Shown: positions 8,262 through 17,683, numbered from the stretch's first letter. The stretch: 64,000 nt of DNA from Segatella baroniae DSM 16972 = JCM 13447 (GCF_000426585.1 NZ_AUFQ01000002.1:124001-188000), one strand, 5' to 3'. Translations and numbers: made by a program. Notes: generated by a model not told the origin, from the letters alone.

Positions 8262-8712
8262 AAGACATAAGGACGTTTGCTTTTAGACATAAGGACATAA
8301 GAGCATGTTTTTTTGTTGTTGTTTTTAAAGACATAAGTACATAAGAACATATTTTCCTTGATGTGTGTATTAGACATAAGTACATAAGAACATATTTACT
8401 GCTGGAGTTTAGGGTGAAAGAAAGGGGTCGCAAGCGACCACAGAATCTATTAAAAGCACACTTCGGAAAATATGTCTTTATGTACTTATGTCTAATACAC
8501 ACATCAAGGAAAATATGTTCTTATGTACTTATGTCCTAAAAAACAAAGCACGCCCTGCTTCAAACGGTCTTATGTGGTCGCTTGCGACCGCCAAAATATC
8601 ACCCAAAGCACAAAAAGAAAAATATGTTCTTATGTACTTATGTCTTTAAAAACACACAAAGAAAAATATGTCCTTATGTACTTATGTCTAAAAACAAACG
8701 TACTTATGTCTT
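8262..8712. repeat. Array of about nine ACATAAGTACATAAG units in two opposed halves
   Basis: The unit AGACATAAGTACATAAGA plus a T-rich tail occurs forward near 8262 (partial), 8285, 8329 and 8372, and as reverse complement near 8467, 8510, 8618, 8663 and 8698 (partial). The array fills the gap between two convergent genes (stop at 8143, stop at 8723). Open frames across it are low-complexity artefacts. There are no CRISPR-like uniform spacers. Confidence 0.85.
8330..8535. repeat. 68-bp inverted repeat with 70-bp centre
   Basis: Arms 8330-8397 and 8468-8535 are reverse complements over 68 bp with two mismatches. The centre contains GGTCGCAAGCGACC (8426-8439), and the inverse palindrome GGTCGCTTGCGACC recurs at 8576-8589. 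The structure could fold as a very long hairpin and act as a two-way terminator. Confidence 0.85.
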
Positions 8713-8722
8713 AAAACGGCCT

Positions 8723-9349
8723 TTACTCTGTCCGTTTGTCGGTGAATTTGTAGCCCGCAAACTGCTGGCGGGGGAATGTAAATATGTCGTCGCCGATGTT
8801 GCCGCTGTGGAAATTGCTGATCTTGATGGTCGTCCAGAAGAGCGCAACCTTGATTTTCAGGCTCACCGGCGCGTAGGTTCGTCCGTCGATGAGGGCCTTC
8901 ACATGCTTGATATAGCCCGAGACACCGTCCTTGGCGTCGAGCGTCACCTCGTAATACTGCTTCTGTCCCCTGACATGATAGGTGTAGTTGTCGGGATGGA
9001 AGGCGAACTTACTGGCATACTTGTCGCGGTTCGGCGAGTTCGGGTCATGCAGTTCGATGGTCTGTTTCTTCGTGTCCACCTTGTAGAAACTGCGCCCGTC
9101 GCACCAGGAAGCATAGCGTTTCTCGATGAACTTCTGCTTCTTGCCCTTATACCAGATCGTTCCTGTCGTCTTGTAGAGGCCTATGATGTTGACATGATAG
9201 CTGAGCGTGCAACCTTGCGGGCCGAACACCATGGAATAAGTCTTGTCGAAAATGCGGCGCGCCTGTGCCTCGTTGGCCGACAAAGCCGCAGTGGCCGTCA
9301 GGCTGACAGACAGCAATGCCGCCAATAGAATGGTTCTGAAATGTCTCAT
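8723..9349 (-). CDS. LolA-like outer membrane lipoprotein carrier
   Basis: 208 residues with a signal peptide ending near ALSANEA. The rest is a beta-rich LolA/LppX-like fold (TYSMVFGPQGCTLSYHVNI, GTIWYKGKKQKFIEKRYASWCDG, ISNFHSGNIGDDIFTFP). By family it would carry lipoproteins across the periplasm or serve as a LolA-like chaperone; divergence leaves the cargo uncertain. It is the last gene of the minus-strand set, 17 bp behind rmuC, and its 3' end abuts the inverted repeat array. Confidence 0.78.
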   Translation of the reverse strand: MRHFRTILLAALLSVSLTATAALSANEAQARRIFDKTYSMVFGPQGCTLSYHVNIIGLYKTTGTIWYKGKKQKFIEKRYASWCDGRSFYKVDTKKQTIELHDPNSPNRDKYASKFAFHPDNYTYHVRGQKQYYEVTLDAKDGVSGYIKHVKALIDGRTYAPVSLKIKVALFWTTIKISNFHSGNIGDDIFTFPRQQFAGYKFTDKRTE

Positions 9350-9366
9350 CTTTTACCTTTGTAGTT

Positions 9367-10698
9367 TTATTCAGCCTTCTCCAGCGACTGCTGCGCTGCT
9401 GCGTTGTCCTGCGCAATGCGCACCTTCCGCTTCGGATTCTCCTCCCCTCCGAACGCTATCAGCTGGCGGGCAGCCGTCACGATGCTCTGCCCCGACGACT
9501 GGGTGGTGCGCTTCACGTCGTCGAAAGCGTCCTGCGTCTTGCGCAACTGCTCGTCCACCTTTAGGAAACGCTCGTAAAACAGCTGCACACGGTCGATGAC
9601 CGTGTTGGCCGTCTTCATGATTTCCTGCTGGTTTTCCACCTGCCGCACCTGCTTCCAGGTCATCTCCAGCACGCGCAACATCATGTAGAGGTTCTGGCTT
9701 CCGGCCATGACCACCCCCTTGTCGTAGGCCTCTTTCCACAGCCCCGGCTCACGCGCCAGGGCCAGTTGCAGCGCGCCTTCGCTGAAAACGTACATCATCA
9801 CGAAGTCGATGCGGTGGCGGCCGTCGCGGATATACTTGCTGTAGTTCTTTCTGGACAGCTCGTTCACGTGGTTGCGAACCGACAGGATGTGGCGTCGCAG
9901 GGCGTCCTCGCGTTCCAGGTCGGTGTCGGCGTTGTGGTAGTCCTCGAACGCCTTGAACGACATCTTCGAATCGATGATGACGTCCCGGTTGTCGGGGAAG
10001 TGCAGGATGACGTCGGGGATGAGGCGATGGCCGTCCTCCTCGTATATCGTGTTGCCCTGTTCGTCCTTCATCGTGGCCTGCTCTTCAAACTGCAGCCCCT
10101 CTTCCAGCCCCATGCTTTCGAGCACCTGCTTCAGCCGAAGCTCGCCGAAGTTGCCCTGTGTCTTGTTTTCGCTGGTCAGCGCGCTGGCCAGTTTGTCGGC
10201 CCGCTCGCCCACCTCGCGGGCTTGTTTCAGGTTTTCCTTAATGCTCTGGTCGAGCCGTGTCATCGATTCGTTCTGCTGACGGTCGCTCTTTTCCACAGCT
10301 TCCTTCATCTGCCTGATGTTCTCGTGCAGTGGATTGAGTATGGAAGAAAGTTGCTGTTTGTTGTTTTCCGACAGCTCCTCGGCCCGCTCTTTCAGTATCT
10401 TCTCCGACGCCGAGTTCATCTGTTCACGTATCAACTTCAGCTGTTGCTCCAGCTGTTCGCGCTGCGCCTGCCGCAAGTCGGCCAACTGCCGCTCGTGGTT
10501 CGTCTTCAACTCCTGCTTTTGTGTCTCGAAGTCGGCCCGCAACTCCTCGGTCTGACGAGTACTATCGGCAAGTTTCGACTGCAAGACGTCGCGCTGCGAC
10601 TGCAACGCCGACAAGGTCTTTTGCCACTTGCTTTGGCACAACAGATAGCCCACGGCCAGGCCGGCCGGCAGACATAGAAGTGAAATCAGTATTTCCAT
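9367..10698 (-). CDS. rmuC: DNA recombination protein RmuC
   Basis: 443 residues. An N-terminal membrane helix (about 1-20) is followed by a long Gln/Glu/Arg-rich coiled coil (about 25-150) and the RmuC nuclease-like domain (NFGELRLKQVLESMGL, IPDVILHFPDNRDVIIDSKMSFKAFEDY). Linked in E. coli to limiting recombination at inverted repeats. Its position next to a large inverted repeat array may be chance. It lies 38 bp downstream of the ThrE-type exporter gene and 17 bp upstream of the LolA-like gene. Confidence 0.93.
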   Translation of the reverse strand: MEILISLLCLPAGLAVGYLLCQSKWQKTLSALQSQRDVLQSKLADSTRQTEELRADFETQKQELKTNHERQLADLRQAQREQLEQQLKLIREQMNSASEKILKERAEELSENNKQQLSSILNPLHENIRQMKEAVEKSDRQQNESMTRLDQSIKENLKQAREVGERADKLASALTSENKTQGNFGELRLKQVLESMGLEEGLQFEEQATMKDEQGNTIYEEDGHRLIPDVILHFPDNRDVIIDSKMSFKAFEDYHNADTDLEREDALRRHILSVRNHVNELSRKNYSKYIRDGRHRIDFVMMYVFSEGALQLALAREPGLWKEAYDKGVVMAGSQNLYMMLRVLEMTWKQVRQVENQQEIMKTANTVIDRVQLFYERFLKVDEQLRKTQDAFDDVKRTTQSSGQSIVTAARQLIAFGGEENPKRKVRIAQDNAAAQQSLEKAE

Positions 10699-10736
10699 GA
10701 TGCAATGAAAGGGAGTGTTGAAAAATGAAAAGTCGG

Positions 10737-12149
10737 TCAGTTCTCCACCACGTCGTGCAAATCGACAAAGTCACCGTGGAGCCTGCGTCGCTGAATGAGC
10801 AGTTCGGAGAGTTGCTTCTTGCGCTTCTGGAAGAGCATTCGGCGGAAGAATATGTTCGGAATGGCCAAGCCGATGGCGATGCAGAGCGTCACCAGCGAAG
10901 CCATAATGCCGTTGTGCATGGCCACCGTCACCTCGCCCACGACGCCCCGCATGCCGATGAAGGCGAACAAGCAGCGATACATCAACACGCCGGGTATCAT
11001 CGGGATGACACTCGGGATGGAAAGACAGTGGTGGGGGGTGTGGAACCAGTGCATGGCTTGCGTGGCGATGATGCTCACAAGGGCCGAACCGGCGAGCGAA
11101 CCGATAATCAGTCCCATGTCCAAACCTATGTTGTCGCTGCTCGGACCCAAGTTGACGAAGTTGCGGGTGCACACGGCAATGATACCGCCGATGGCCACCA
11201 CGGGCAGCAAACGGCGTGGAATGTTGAAGATCGTGCTGAAACCTACGGCCGAAATGGCTGCGGCCAGCGCGAACTCCCAGTATTCGTGGTGCGGAGTCAT
11301 GCTCAAGTTGGTCACGAAATTGTTGATTCCGCACACGCCGATGGCGAAGGCAATGCCGAAAGCCATGGCCATCACCATGAGCAAGGTGTTGATGAAGCGG
11401 ACCAAACCCACCTGAACGTAGCCGTCGAGCATGTCGCTTACAAAGTTGATGATGGGCACCCCGGGCACGATGAACAAAGCGCAGGCCAGCAAGGGGTGCC
11501 AGGGTGTCGTCGAAACCATGAACGACGGCAGGGCCGAAGCTATGCCTGCGTCCGTCGAAAGGAAAGAGGTGAGCCAGGCCAGGATGGTCGACAGGAAGGC
11601 CGCTATCGCAATGTTGACATAATGGTTGCTGCCTTTGTGGTTGAGAAAGGTGCGGAAGCGCATGCCCAGGATGGCCGCTATCGACGCGTAGAAGAACGCC
11701 GTCCAGTCGCAACCGAACTGGATGCAGAAGCCGCCGCAGGCAAATCCCGCCGCCACAGCCACCTGCCAATCGGTGTAATTCCGCTTCTTTCGCTTGATCT
11801 GGTTGAGTTCCGCCTCGTACCGATCCAGTGTATAATCCTCCATAATGGCCCTCCACGACAGCTTGCTGACGGCCGCAATGGCGTCCATATTGATACCGTG
11901 CCTCTCACAACGTTGGAACTTTACGAACGAATGGTGGTCGTCGCTGAGGTTCACCATGAGCATAGTGTAGTTCACGAAGATGTGGAGATTCTGCTCGGGA
12001 AGGCCCAGGAAGGCCGCCGTCCGCTTCATGTTGCGGAGGATGCGGGCCGTGTCGGCCGAGCTTTCCACAAGCAACCGCCCCGTCTTGAGCAGCAAGTCGA
12101 GCTTGCGGCGCAGCTCCAGTTCGGCGGGAGTCTGTAGTTCTGTTGACAT
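10737..12149 (-). CDS. Threonine/serine exporter family (ThrE-like) protein
   Basis: 470 residues. A soluble N-terminal part (DUF1212/ThrE, with GRLLVESSADTARILRNM) leads into about ten membrane helices, the last four forming the ThrE2-like half. By family it exports threonine and serine. It starts 4 bp after the stop of the YidE-type transporter, which itself belongs to the aspartate:alanine exchanger family, so the pair may handle small amino acids. Full length for the single-chain form of the family. Confidence 0.88.
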   Translation of the reverse strand: MSTELQTPAELELRRKLDLLLKTGRLLVESSADTARILRNMKRTAAFLGLPEQNLHIFVNYTMLMVNLSDDHHSFVKFQRCERHGINMDAIAAVSKLSWRAIMEDYTLDRYEAELNQIKRKKRNYTDWQVAVAAGFACGGFCIQFGCDWTAFFYASIAAILGMRFRTFLNHKGSNHYVNIAIAAFLSTILAWLTSFLSTDAGIASALPSFMVSTTPWHPLLACALFIVPGVPIINFVSDMLDGYVQVGLVRFINTLLMVMAMAFGIAFAIGVCGINNFVTNLSMTPHHEYWEFALAAAISAVGFSTIFNIPRRLLPVVAIGGIIAVCTRNFVNLGPSSDNIGLDMGLIIGSLAGSALVSIIATQAMHWFHTPHHCLSIPSVIPMIPGVLMYRCLFAFIGMRGVVGEVTVAMHNGIMASLVTLCIAIGLAIPNIFFRRMLFQKRKKQLSELLIQRRRLHGDFVDLHDVVEN

Positions 12150-12153
12150 GAAA

Positions 12154-13842
12154 TTAACCTAATACTAATATTAATATCTGAATCGTGACGATGCGAAGGA
12201 ACATGGCGAAGGGATAAACGGTGGAATATCCCACGGCTGGAGAGTCGCTTTGGGTCAGTTCGTTGGCATAGGTGAGCGCCGGCGGATTCGTGTTGGCGCC
12301 GGCCAGCACGCCGATGAGCGTGAAATAGTTCAGCTTCATGAAGTAGCGGCCGATGAGCGCGCCTGTCAACAGCGGCACGATGGTGAGCAGAACGCCGTAG
12401 CCCAACCACGTCAGACCTTCCTGGCTGATGACCGTAGAGAAGAAGTCGCGGCCCGTTCCCAGGCCCACGCAGGCCAGAAAGATGCAGATTCCCACTTCCC
12501 TTATCATCAGATTGGCACTGATGGTGGTATAAGTCACGAGGTTGTGCTTGGGCCCCAGCCAGCCAATCAGCAGCGCGACGATGAGCGGTCCGCCCGTCAG
12601 TCCGAGCTTCAAGGACTCCGGTATGCCGGGAATGATGATGGGAATGTTGGCCACGATGCAGCCCAAAGCGATTCCAAGGAAGATGGGAATGAGGTTGGGG
12701 CTGTTCAATCGGCGCAGCGAATTGCCCATCATCTTCTCCAAATGGCTGATGGCAAGCTCGTTGCCGACCACCGTCACGCGGTCGCCCATTTGCAGATGAA
12801 GCCCCGCACTGGCCACAAGGTCGACGCCCGAGCGGTTCACCCGCGTGACGTTCGCGCCGAAATTCGAACGTATTTTCAGTTGGGCAAGGGTCTTGCCGTT
12901 AATTTCCGGCTTCGTCACAAGGATGCGGCGCGAAATCAACTCATTGTTGTAGTTCCCCCAGTCCACTTCCGCGGGAACGCCGAGCAGGGCGGTGATGGCC
13001 TCGATGTCGTTCGGGCGCGCTATCACCAGCAGCTTGTCGCCCTTGTTCAAGACCGTTTTGCCGTTCACCACCTCGTTGAACTCGCCGGTGGCGACGTGCA
13101 ATATGCGCGAAACGATGAAGTTGCGGTTCAGCAATTCGTGTACATGCTCTACCGTCTGGCCCTCTATCATCTCATTCTCCACCTCCACGGTGAACGTCCT
13201 GACGGTGAGTTCTTCCAGATGGCCCAGCCCCGTGGCGGCCTGGCTGTCCTCCTTCTGCATGTTGAGTCGGAAGAGATAGCGCAGCGCCATGAACGTAAGG
13301 ATGACGCCGATGACACCCATCGGATAGGTCACGGCGTAGCCCATGGCGATGTCGGGCGAATCGATGTGGTTCAGGTCGCTGTTCGCCTGCTGGGCGGCGC
13401 CCAGTCCCGGCGTGTTGGTCACGGCTCCCGAGAGGATTCCGGCCATGGTCGTGATGGGAATGCCGGTCGTGAAATGCAGCACGACGGCCATGGTCACGCC
13501 GACCGAAACGACGGCCAGCACCAGCATGTTGAGCGGCAGTCCGCCGCGACGGAACGAGGCGAAAAAGCTGGGACCTACCTGAAGACCGATGGAATAGACG
13601 AAGAGAATGAGGCCGAACTCCTTCAGGAAGTGGAGCAAATGCTCATCCAGATTGAAACAGAAATGGCCGAACACCAGACCGATGAACAGCACCCAGGTGA
13701 GTCCCAGCGAGATGTTGGCCACCTTGATCTTGCCCAATGCCAGCCCCAAGGATATGACCAACGCCAAGACCATGACGGAATGAGCGACTCCGCCGCCCCA
13801 CAAGTCGGGGAAACCGATAAACAAATTACGAATCAATTCCAT
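12154..13842 (-). CDS. YidE/AspT-type transporter with two TrkA-C domains
   Basis: 562 residues. Two AAE-type five-helix membrane blocks (about 20-180 and 390-560) flank two TrkA-C/RCK-C regulatory domains (about 200-380: GKTVLNKGDKLLVIARPND and GLHLQMGDRVTVVGNE). The TNTPGLGAAQQANSD and GANTNPPALTYANE segments are the re-entrant motifs of the aspartate:alanine exchanger family. The start at 13842 (MELIRNLFIG) is chosen over 13935 because the longer form would be read through a leader with two hairpins. First gene of the YidE-ThrE-RmuC-LolA operon. Substrate not determined. Confidence 0.88.
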   Translation of the reverse strand: MELIRNLFIGFPDLWGGGVAHSVMVLALVISLGLALGKIKVANISLGLTWVLFIGLVFGHFCFNLDEHLLHFLKEFGLILFVYSIGLQVGPSFFASFRRGGLPLNMLVLAVVSVGVTMAVVLHFTTGIPITTMAGILSGAVTNTPGLGAAQQANSDLNHIDSPDIAMGYAVTYPMGVIGVILTFMALRYLFRLNMQKEDSQAATGLGHLEELTVRTFTVEVENEMIEGQTVEHVHELLNRNFIVSRILHVATGEFNEVVNGKTVLNKGDKLLVIARPNDIEAITALLGVPAEVDWGNYNNELISRRILVTKPEINGKTLAQLKIRSNFGANVTRVNRSGVDLVASAGLHLQMGDRVTVVGNELAISHLEKMMGNSLRRLNSPNLIPIFLGIALGCIVANIPIIIPGIPESLKLGLTGGPLIVALLIGWLGPKHNLVTYTTISANLMIREVGICIFLACVGLGTGRDFFSTVISQEGLTWLGYGVLLTIVPLLTGALIGRYFMKLNYFTLIGVLAGANTNPPALTYANELTQSDSPAVGYSTVYPFAMFLRIVTIQILILVLG

Positions 13843-13865
13843 TTTTTTACTTATTATTGAAACAG

Positions 13866-13930
13866 CCGTGACCTCGGAAGTCACGGCCCGGATGTTACCC
13901 GTACATGGCTGCAAGTCCACCTTTGCAGCC
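13866..13930 (-). promoter_or_regulatory. Leader with two stem-loops before the YidE-type gene
   Basis: 13907-13930 forms an 8-bp stem (GGCTGCAA/TTGCAGCC, 8-nt loop), and 13866-13888 forms an 8-bp stem (GCCGTGAC/GTCACGGC, 7-nt loop). Both lie between the -7 box at 13953 and the ATG at 13842, so they should be in the 5' leader of the operon. No known riboswitch recognised. Confidence 0.5.
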
Positions 13931-13952
13931 GCCATAAAACCTATTTCGACTG

Positions 13953-13960
13953 CAAAGGTA
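13953..13960 (-). promoter_or_regulatory. -7 box TACCTTTG for the YidE operon
   Basis: Bacteroidetes TAnnTTTG box on the minus strand about 110 bp before the ATG at 13842; no matching -33 TTTG at 19-20 bp. Confidence 0.55.
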
Positions 13961-14022
13961 GCAAGTTTTTCCCATATATTGGGCCAATTGGCGCAATATA
14001 TGGGCGATGAGGGGCGTGGGAT

Positions 14023-15693
14023 TCAATCGAGCCCCTCAATCAGTCCGTCGACGATGTCGATGCGTTCGGCCTGCGGATGCTTGGGCAGCCCCGGCATGCG
14101 CATGATTTCGCCCGCCACGGCGACGATCATCTGCGCGCCGGCGTTGAGCACGAAGTCGCGCACGGTGAACACAAAGTCGCGCGGAACGCCATAGGCCTTG
14201 GCGTCGTCGCTGAACGAATACTGCGTCTTGGCGATGCAAACCGGCAGCCGTCCGTAGCCCATGGCCTCGATGTCCTGCATCTGCCGGATGGCGGCGGGCT
14301 TGAACACCACCTTCGCCGCGCCGTAGACGCGCTTGGCCACATGGTTCACCTTGGCCTCGATGCTTTCTTCCGTCGCGTACACATATTCTATTTTGCCCGA
14401 CGGCCGTTCGGCGATTGTCTCCACGGCCAGCCTTGCCAACTCCTCACAACCTTCGCCGCCACGCATGAAAGCGGCGTTGGGAGCGAAGCCGACGCCCATC
14501 GCCTCGCAGTGCCGGCGCACCCTTTCCACCTCCTCTTCGGTATCGGTGTTGAACTCATTGAGCGTCACGATGACGGTCTGTCCCATGGCCTGGAGGTTCT
14601 GCACGTGCTTGTCGAGGTTGGCCAAGCCGCACGCCAGTTCCCTGTCGCCGTGCGACTCGTCCGCCCCCACGCACATGCCGCCGTGCATTTTCAGTCCGCG
14701 CGTGGTGCACACCAGCACGGCCAGCTTGGGTTGCAGCCCCGCCTCGCGGCACTTGATGTCCAGGAACTTCTCCGCGCCCAGGTCGGCGCCGAACCCGGCC
14801 TCCGTCACGACATAGTCGCCGAGGCTCATCGCCATCTTCGTTGCGATGATACTGTTGCATCCGTGTGCGATGTTGGCAAACGGTCCGCCATGGATGAAGG
14901 CCGGCGTGCCCTCTATCGTCTGCACCAGATTGGGCTGGAGGGCGTCGCGCAGCAGCACCGTGATGGCGCCGGCCACGCCCATGTCCTTCACCGTGAAGGG
15001 CTTTCCGTCGATCCGAATGCCCAGCAGTATGTTCTCGATGCGGCGTCGCAGGTCGTCCTCGTCGCGCGCCAGGCACAGAATCGCCATGATTTCGCTGGCC
15101 GGCGTGATGTCGAAGCCGCTCTCATCGGTCATTCCGTTGGTCTTGGGGCCCAGCCCCGTCACGACATCCCGCAAGTTGCGGTCGTTCACATCCAGCACGC
15201 GCTTGCGCCAATAGACCTCCTTCAGCGCGAAGCCGTCTTCCAAATGCTGGTATCGGTAGTTGTCGAGCAGGGCCGTAATCATGTTGTGTGCCGTGGTGAC
15301 GGCATGGAAGTCGCCCGTGAAATGCAGGTTGATCTTCTCCATCGGCAGCACCTGCGAATAGCCGCCGCCGCACGCTCCGCCCTTCATTCCGAAGCAAGGG
15401 CCCAGGCTCGGCTCGCGCAACGCCAGCACGGAGCTGTGTCCCAACCGGTTCAAGGCCATGGAAAGACCGATGCAAACGGTCGTCTTGCCAATGCCGGCCT
15501 TGGTCGGCGACATCGCCGTCACAAGGATAAGGTTGCTTCGTTTCACCTTTTCGGGGTCGACGAGTGTGGTCGGCACCTTGGCAATATACTTGCCGTAAGG
15601 CTCCAGGTCATGGGCGTCGACGCCCAATCCGGCGGCCACCTCTGCTATAGGACGCATGTTGCATGCGCGCGCGATTTCAATATCAGATTTCAT
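14023..15693 (-). CDS. fhs: Formate--tetrahydrofolate ligase
   Basis: 556 residues, the usual length. It makes 10-formyl-THF from formate, THF and ATP in the cytosol. The nucleotide-binding segment [16 protein letters not shown] is near residue 60, and [27 protein letters not shown] and the C-terminal [17 protein letters not shown] are characteristic. It is a single gene between its own promoter (15725) and the next promoter (13953). Confidence 0.97.
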   Translation of the reverse strand: MKSDIEIARACNMRPIAEVAAGLGVDAHDLEPYGKYIAKVPTTLVDPEKVKRSNLILVTAMSPTKAGIGKTTVCIGLSMALNRLGHSSVLALREPSLGPCFGMKGGACGGGYSQVLPMEKINLHFTGDFHAVTTAHNMITALLDNYRYQHLEDGFALKEVYWRKRVLDVNDRNLRDVVTGLGPKTNGMTDESGFDITPASEIMAILCLARDEDDLRRRIENILLGIRIDGKPFTVKDMGVAGAITVLLRDALQPNLVQTIEGTPAFIHGGPFANIAHGCNSIIATKMAMSLGDYVVTEAGFGADLGAEKFLDIKCREAGLQPKLAVLVCTTRGLKMHGGMCVGADESHGDRELACGLANLDKHVQNLQAMGQTVIVTLNEFNTDTEEEVERVRRHCEAMGVGFAPNAAFMRGGEGCEELARLAVETIAERPSGKIEYVYATEESIEAKVNHVAKRVYGAAKVVFKPAAIRQMQDIEAMGYGRLPVCIAKTQYSFSDDAKAYGVPRDFVFTVRDFVLNAGAQMIVAVAGEIMRMPGLPKHPQAERIDIVDGLIEGLD

Positions 15694-15724
15694 ATAATAA
15701 CGGATTTATTGAGAATTACTGCCA

Positions 15725-15732
15725 CAAAGATA
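15725..15732 (-). promoter_or_regulatory. -7 box TATCTTTG for fhs
   Basis: TAnnTTTG box on the minus strand, 31 bp upstream of the fhs ATG. No evident -33 TTTG. Confidence 0.6.
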
Positions 15733-15821
15733 ATGCTTTTTCACCTAAAAACCGCCGTCATCGGCCACAAGATACCTGCTAATGGTGACGCTCCGGCGGC
15801 GCAGATTCATCCTTTTTAGGT

Positions 15822-15853
15822 ATTGCAGCGTGTGCCTTTATTTCATAATTTTG
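15822..15853 (+). promoter_or_regulatory. Orphan plus-strand promoter ATTG-N20-TAATTTTG
   Basis: A full-consensus promoter (ATTG 15822-15825, TAATTTTG 15846-15853) points away from fhs into the 3' end of the SGNH gene. No plus-strand coding frame follows. A stem-loop at 15922-15951 lies about 65 nt after the predicted start. It could drive a short RNA or antisense transcript. Confidence 0.45.
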
Positions 15854-15921
15854 CATCCAGAACAGGAATGGAACTTTAATAAGCCATTTTTTTTGAATAG
15901 ATCATATTAATTTGAATAACG

Positions 15922-15951
15922 ATTGGGACAGGCTGTGAAGTTTGTCCCAAT
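15922..15951 (-). terminator. Hairpin ATTGGGACA/TGTCCCAAT
   Basis: A 9-bp perfect stem with a 12-nt loop just downstream of the SGNH hydrolase stop on the minus strand, followed by AT-rich sequence. It could stop transcription from either side. Confidence 0.6.
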
Positions 15952-15981
15952 TGTATTGTAGGCCCATTCCTGCGCCACCGT

Positions 15982-17193
15982 TCATTTCTCTCCACGGGCT
16001 ATTTCCTCCGCCGCGTAGTAGCCCATGGCCCTGTATCCCTCGGCATTGGGATGCAGCCAGTCGCTCTGATACTCCTTGCGCAACCTGTGATGGTTGGCCG
16101 GATCCTGCATGAGTTCGGCGAAATCGATGATTCCGTCCACGTCTTTGCGCCGGCCACGAATCCACTCGTTCACCGTCTCCCGGGCCGCTTCGTGGAAATA
16201 ACTGTAATAGCCTGCGCCCTCGAAGGGCGTGATGGTGGCCAGAAACACTTTCAAGCCGCGGGCCTTGGCCTTGGCTATCATCTGCCCGTAGGCGGCTATC
16301 AGCCTGGCGGCCACCTGCTCGCTGTTGCCTCGGGCGGCCCCGATGTCGTTCACTCCCTCGAAAATCACGACGTGCGTCACGCCGCTCTGCCCCAGAATGT
16401 CACGCTCGAAGCGGTCGCGCCCCGGTGTCCCGAAACCGCCGGGAAGCACCACCCGATTGTTGCCTATCCCCAGGTTGAGCACCCCAAGGGTCGTTATCCG
16501 GTGCTTCAGGTGCAGCGCCTCGCTCATCATGTCGGGCCAGCGGTTCTGCGCGTTGTCGTTGGAGTTCTTGCCGTCGGTGATCGAATTGCCCAGAATGGCG
16601 ATGGCCCCGGCCTTCATGTCGTAGACGTCGATGGCGGCGATGTTGAACCAATGTTCCTCACGGAAGGCCTTGCCGAAGTCGCTCTCGGCATTGGTGACGC
16701 CCGGCAGGATGTAGGACGTGGTACGCGAGCCCATGTGCACCGTCGGCACGGCGGGAGCCTTGGCATAGTTGATGGTGACGGTCAGCCGCTCCAAGCCGTG
16801 GAGTTCAAAGTTCAGCGGGTCGCTCTCGACGCTCTTCCCGGCCGGAATCACCACCTTGTACTGCTTTCCGAATTGCAGATAACGGGCCGTGCGGGGCACA
16901 AGTTCGAACGAATCCTTCGACAAGGCGATGTAGACGGAGCGTATCTCGACGGGGGCCGCCCCGTAGAGATTGCTCAGTTTGAGCCGCAATACGCTGCCGC
17001 CAATCGACGCTTTCACGATTTGCCGCACCGACCGATTGGTCATGTTGTTGTCATAGGGCATGTAGGACTTCACCACCGGCTGCGGCGCCGTGGCCCAGGT
17101 GCCCACCCAGCGGCCCAGCGTGACAGTCTGTTTCTCCTGTGCCGACAGCGGCAGAGCCAGGGCGCAGACGCCCATCAGCAGCCATCGTCTCAT
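15982..17193 (-). CDS. Secreted SGNH/GDSL-family esterase
   Basis: 403 residues with a signal peptide ending near LPLSAQE. An N-terminal beta domain (about 25-190) is followed by the SGNH core: GNSITDG (nucleophile Ser), the GVND block and DWLHPNAEGY (catalytic Asp/His). Such proteins remove acyl groups from sugars or lipids in the periplasm. It is divergent from the ECF sigma-SusCD locus, and could belong to that PUL as a de-esterifying enzyme. A start at 17223 (three Met earlier) is possible, but 17193 (MRRWLL) gives the cleaner signal peptide. Confidence 0.85.
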   Translation of the reverse strand: MRRWLLMGVCALALPLSAQEKQTVTLGRWVGTWATAPQPVVKSYMPYDNNMTNRSVRQIVKASIGGSVLRLKLSNLYGAAPVEIRSVYIALSKDSFELVPRTARYLQFGKQYKVVIPAGKSVESDPLNFELHGLERLTVTINYAKAPAVPTVHMGSRTTSYILPGVTNAESDFGKAFREEHWFNIAAIDVYDMKAGAIAILGNSITDGKNSNDNAQNRWPDMMSEALHLKHRITTLGVLNLGIGNNRVVLPGGFGTPGRDRFERDILGQSGVTHVVIFEGVNDIGAARGNSEQVAARLIAAYGQMIAKAKARGLKVFLATITPFEGAGYYSYFHEAARETVNEWIRGRRKDVDGIIDFAELMQDPANHHRLRKEYQSDWLHPNAEGYRAMGYYAAEEIARGEK

Positions 17194-17270
17194 CCTTGTC
17201 ATCTTTCTTGTCTCCATCATCATCTATCATTGTCGTCCGTCGTCCCTCCTCGGCGGCAGGATGACAGATG

Positions 17271-17278
17271 CAAAGATA
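17271..17278 (-). promoter_or_regulatory. -7 box TATCTTTG for the SGNH gene
   Basis: TAnnTTTG box on the minus strand about 50-80 bp upstream of the candidate starts of the esterase. Confidence 0.55.
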
Positions 17279-17354
17279 GGGAAAAAATGATTTTTGTAAA
17301 GATACAGGTGTGAATTTTAACACTTCAGAAAAGCTCCATCCAGCTCGTCCCAAG

Positions 17355-17530
17355 GCTGCCGAAAGGGCTTTTGCGGGGCCATTCATGCCCCTTCGCGCCC
17401 CATCGCAGTGCTTTTGGCGGCCCATCGCTATGCTTTTACAAGCCCAAAGCACAGCTTTCAGGGGCTGAAAAGGCTGCCGAAAGGGCCTGAAAACGGGCTT
17501 GGCAAGAAGAAAAAAAGGGCTACCCGGGGC
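17355..17530. repeat. Degenerate repeat module in the SGNH-sigma intergenic gap
   Basis: The gap 17224-17886 begins with repeated pieces such as GCCCCATCGCAGTGCTTTT / GGCCCATCGCTATGCTTTT and GGCTGCCGAAAGGGCxTGAAAA. The rest of the gap holds the two sigma-gene promoters; no gene is seen in it. Confidence 0.55.
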
Positions 17531-17683
17531 TCCAAGAACAAAAAACTTCTGATTATCAAGCAGTTGCAAAATCGCAAAAAACGGGCTTTTTCGGAGCCGG
17601 CGGCTGTTTCGTGGAGAATAACGCAGCCAGCGATGACTTCATGTAAAAATAATTTACCGAGAATTAAAAAACGCCACGAGCTG

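Noticed and set aside
8262-8712. CRISPR array
   Set aside because: Repeats occur in both orientations, are degenerate and lack spacers of uniform length; no cas genes are near.
8260-8714. Small proteins from the repeat array (frames rich in SYVLMSL)
   Set aside because: They merely translate the repeat unit in successive frames on both strands, with no ribosome site or conservation evidence.
10725-12137. Plus-strand 470-residue frame opposite the ThrE-type gene
   Set aside because: Exact antisense shadow of a well-recognised transporter; composition (His, Glu, Arg, Gly rich) is typical of antisense frames in GC-rich DNA. The same holds for the long frames opposite the YidE-type gene and fhs.
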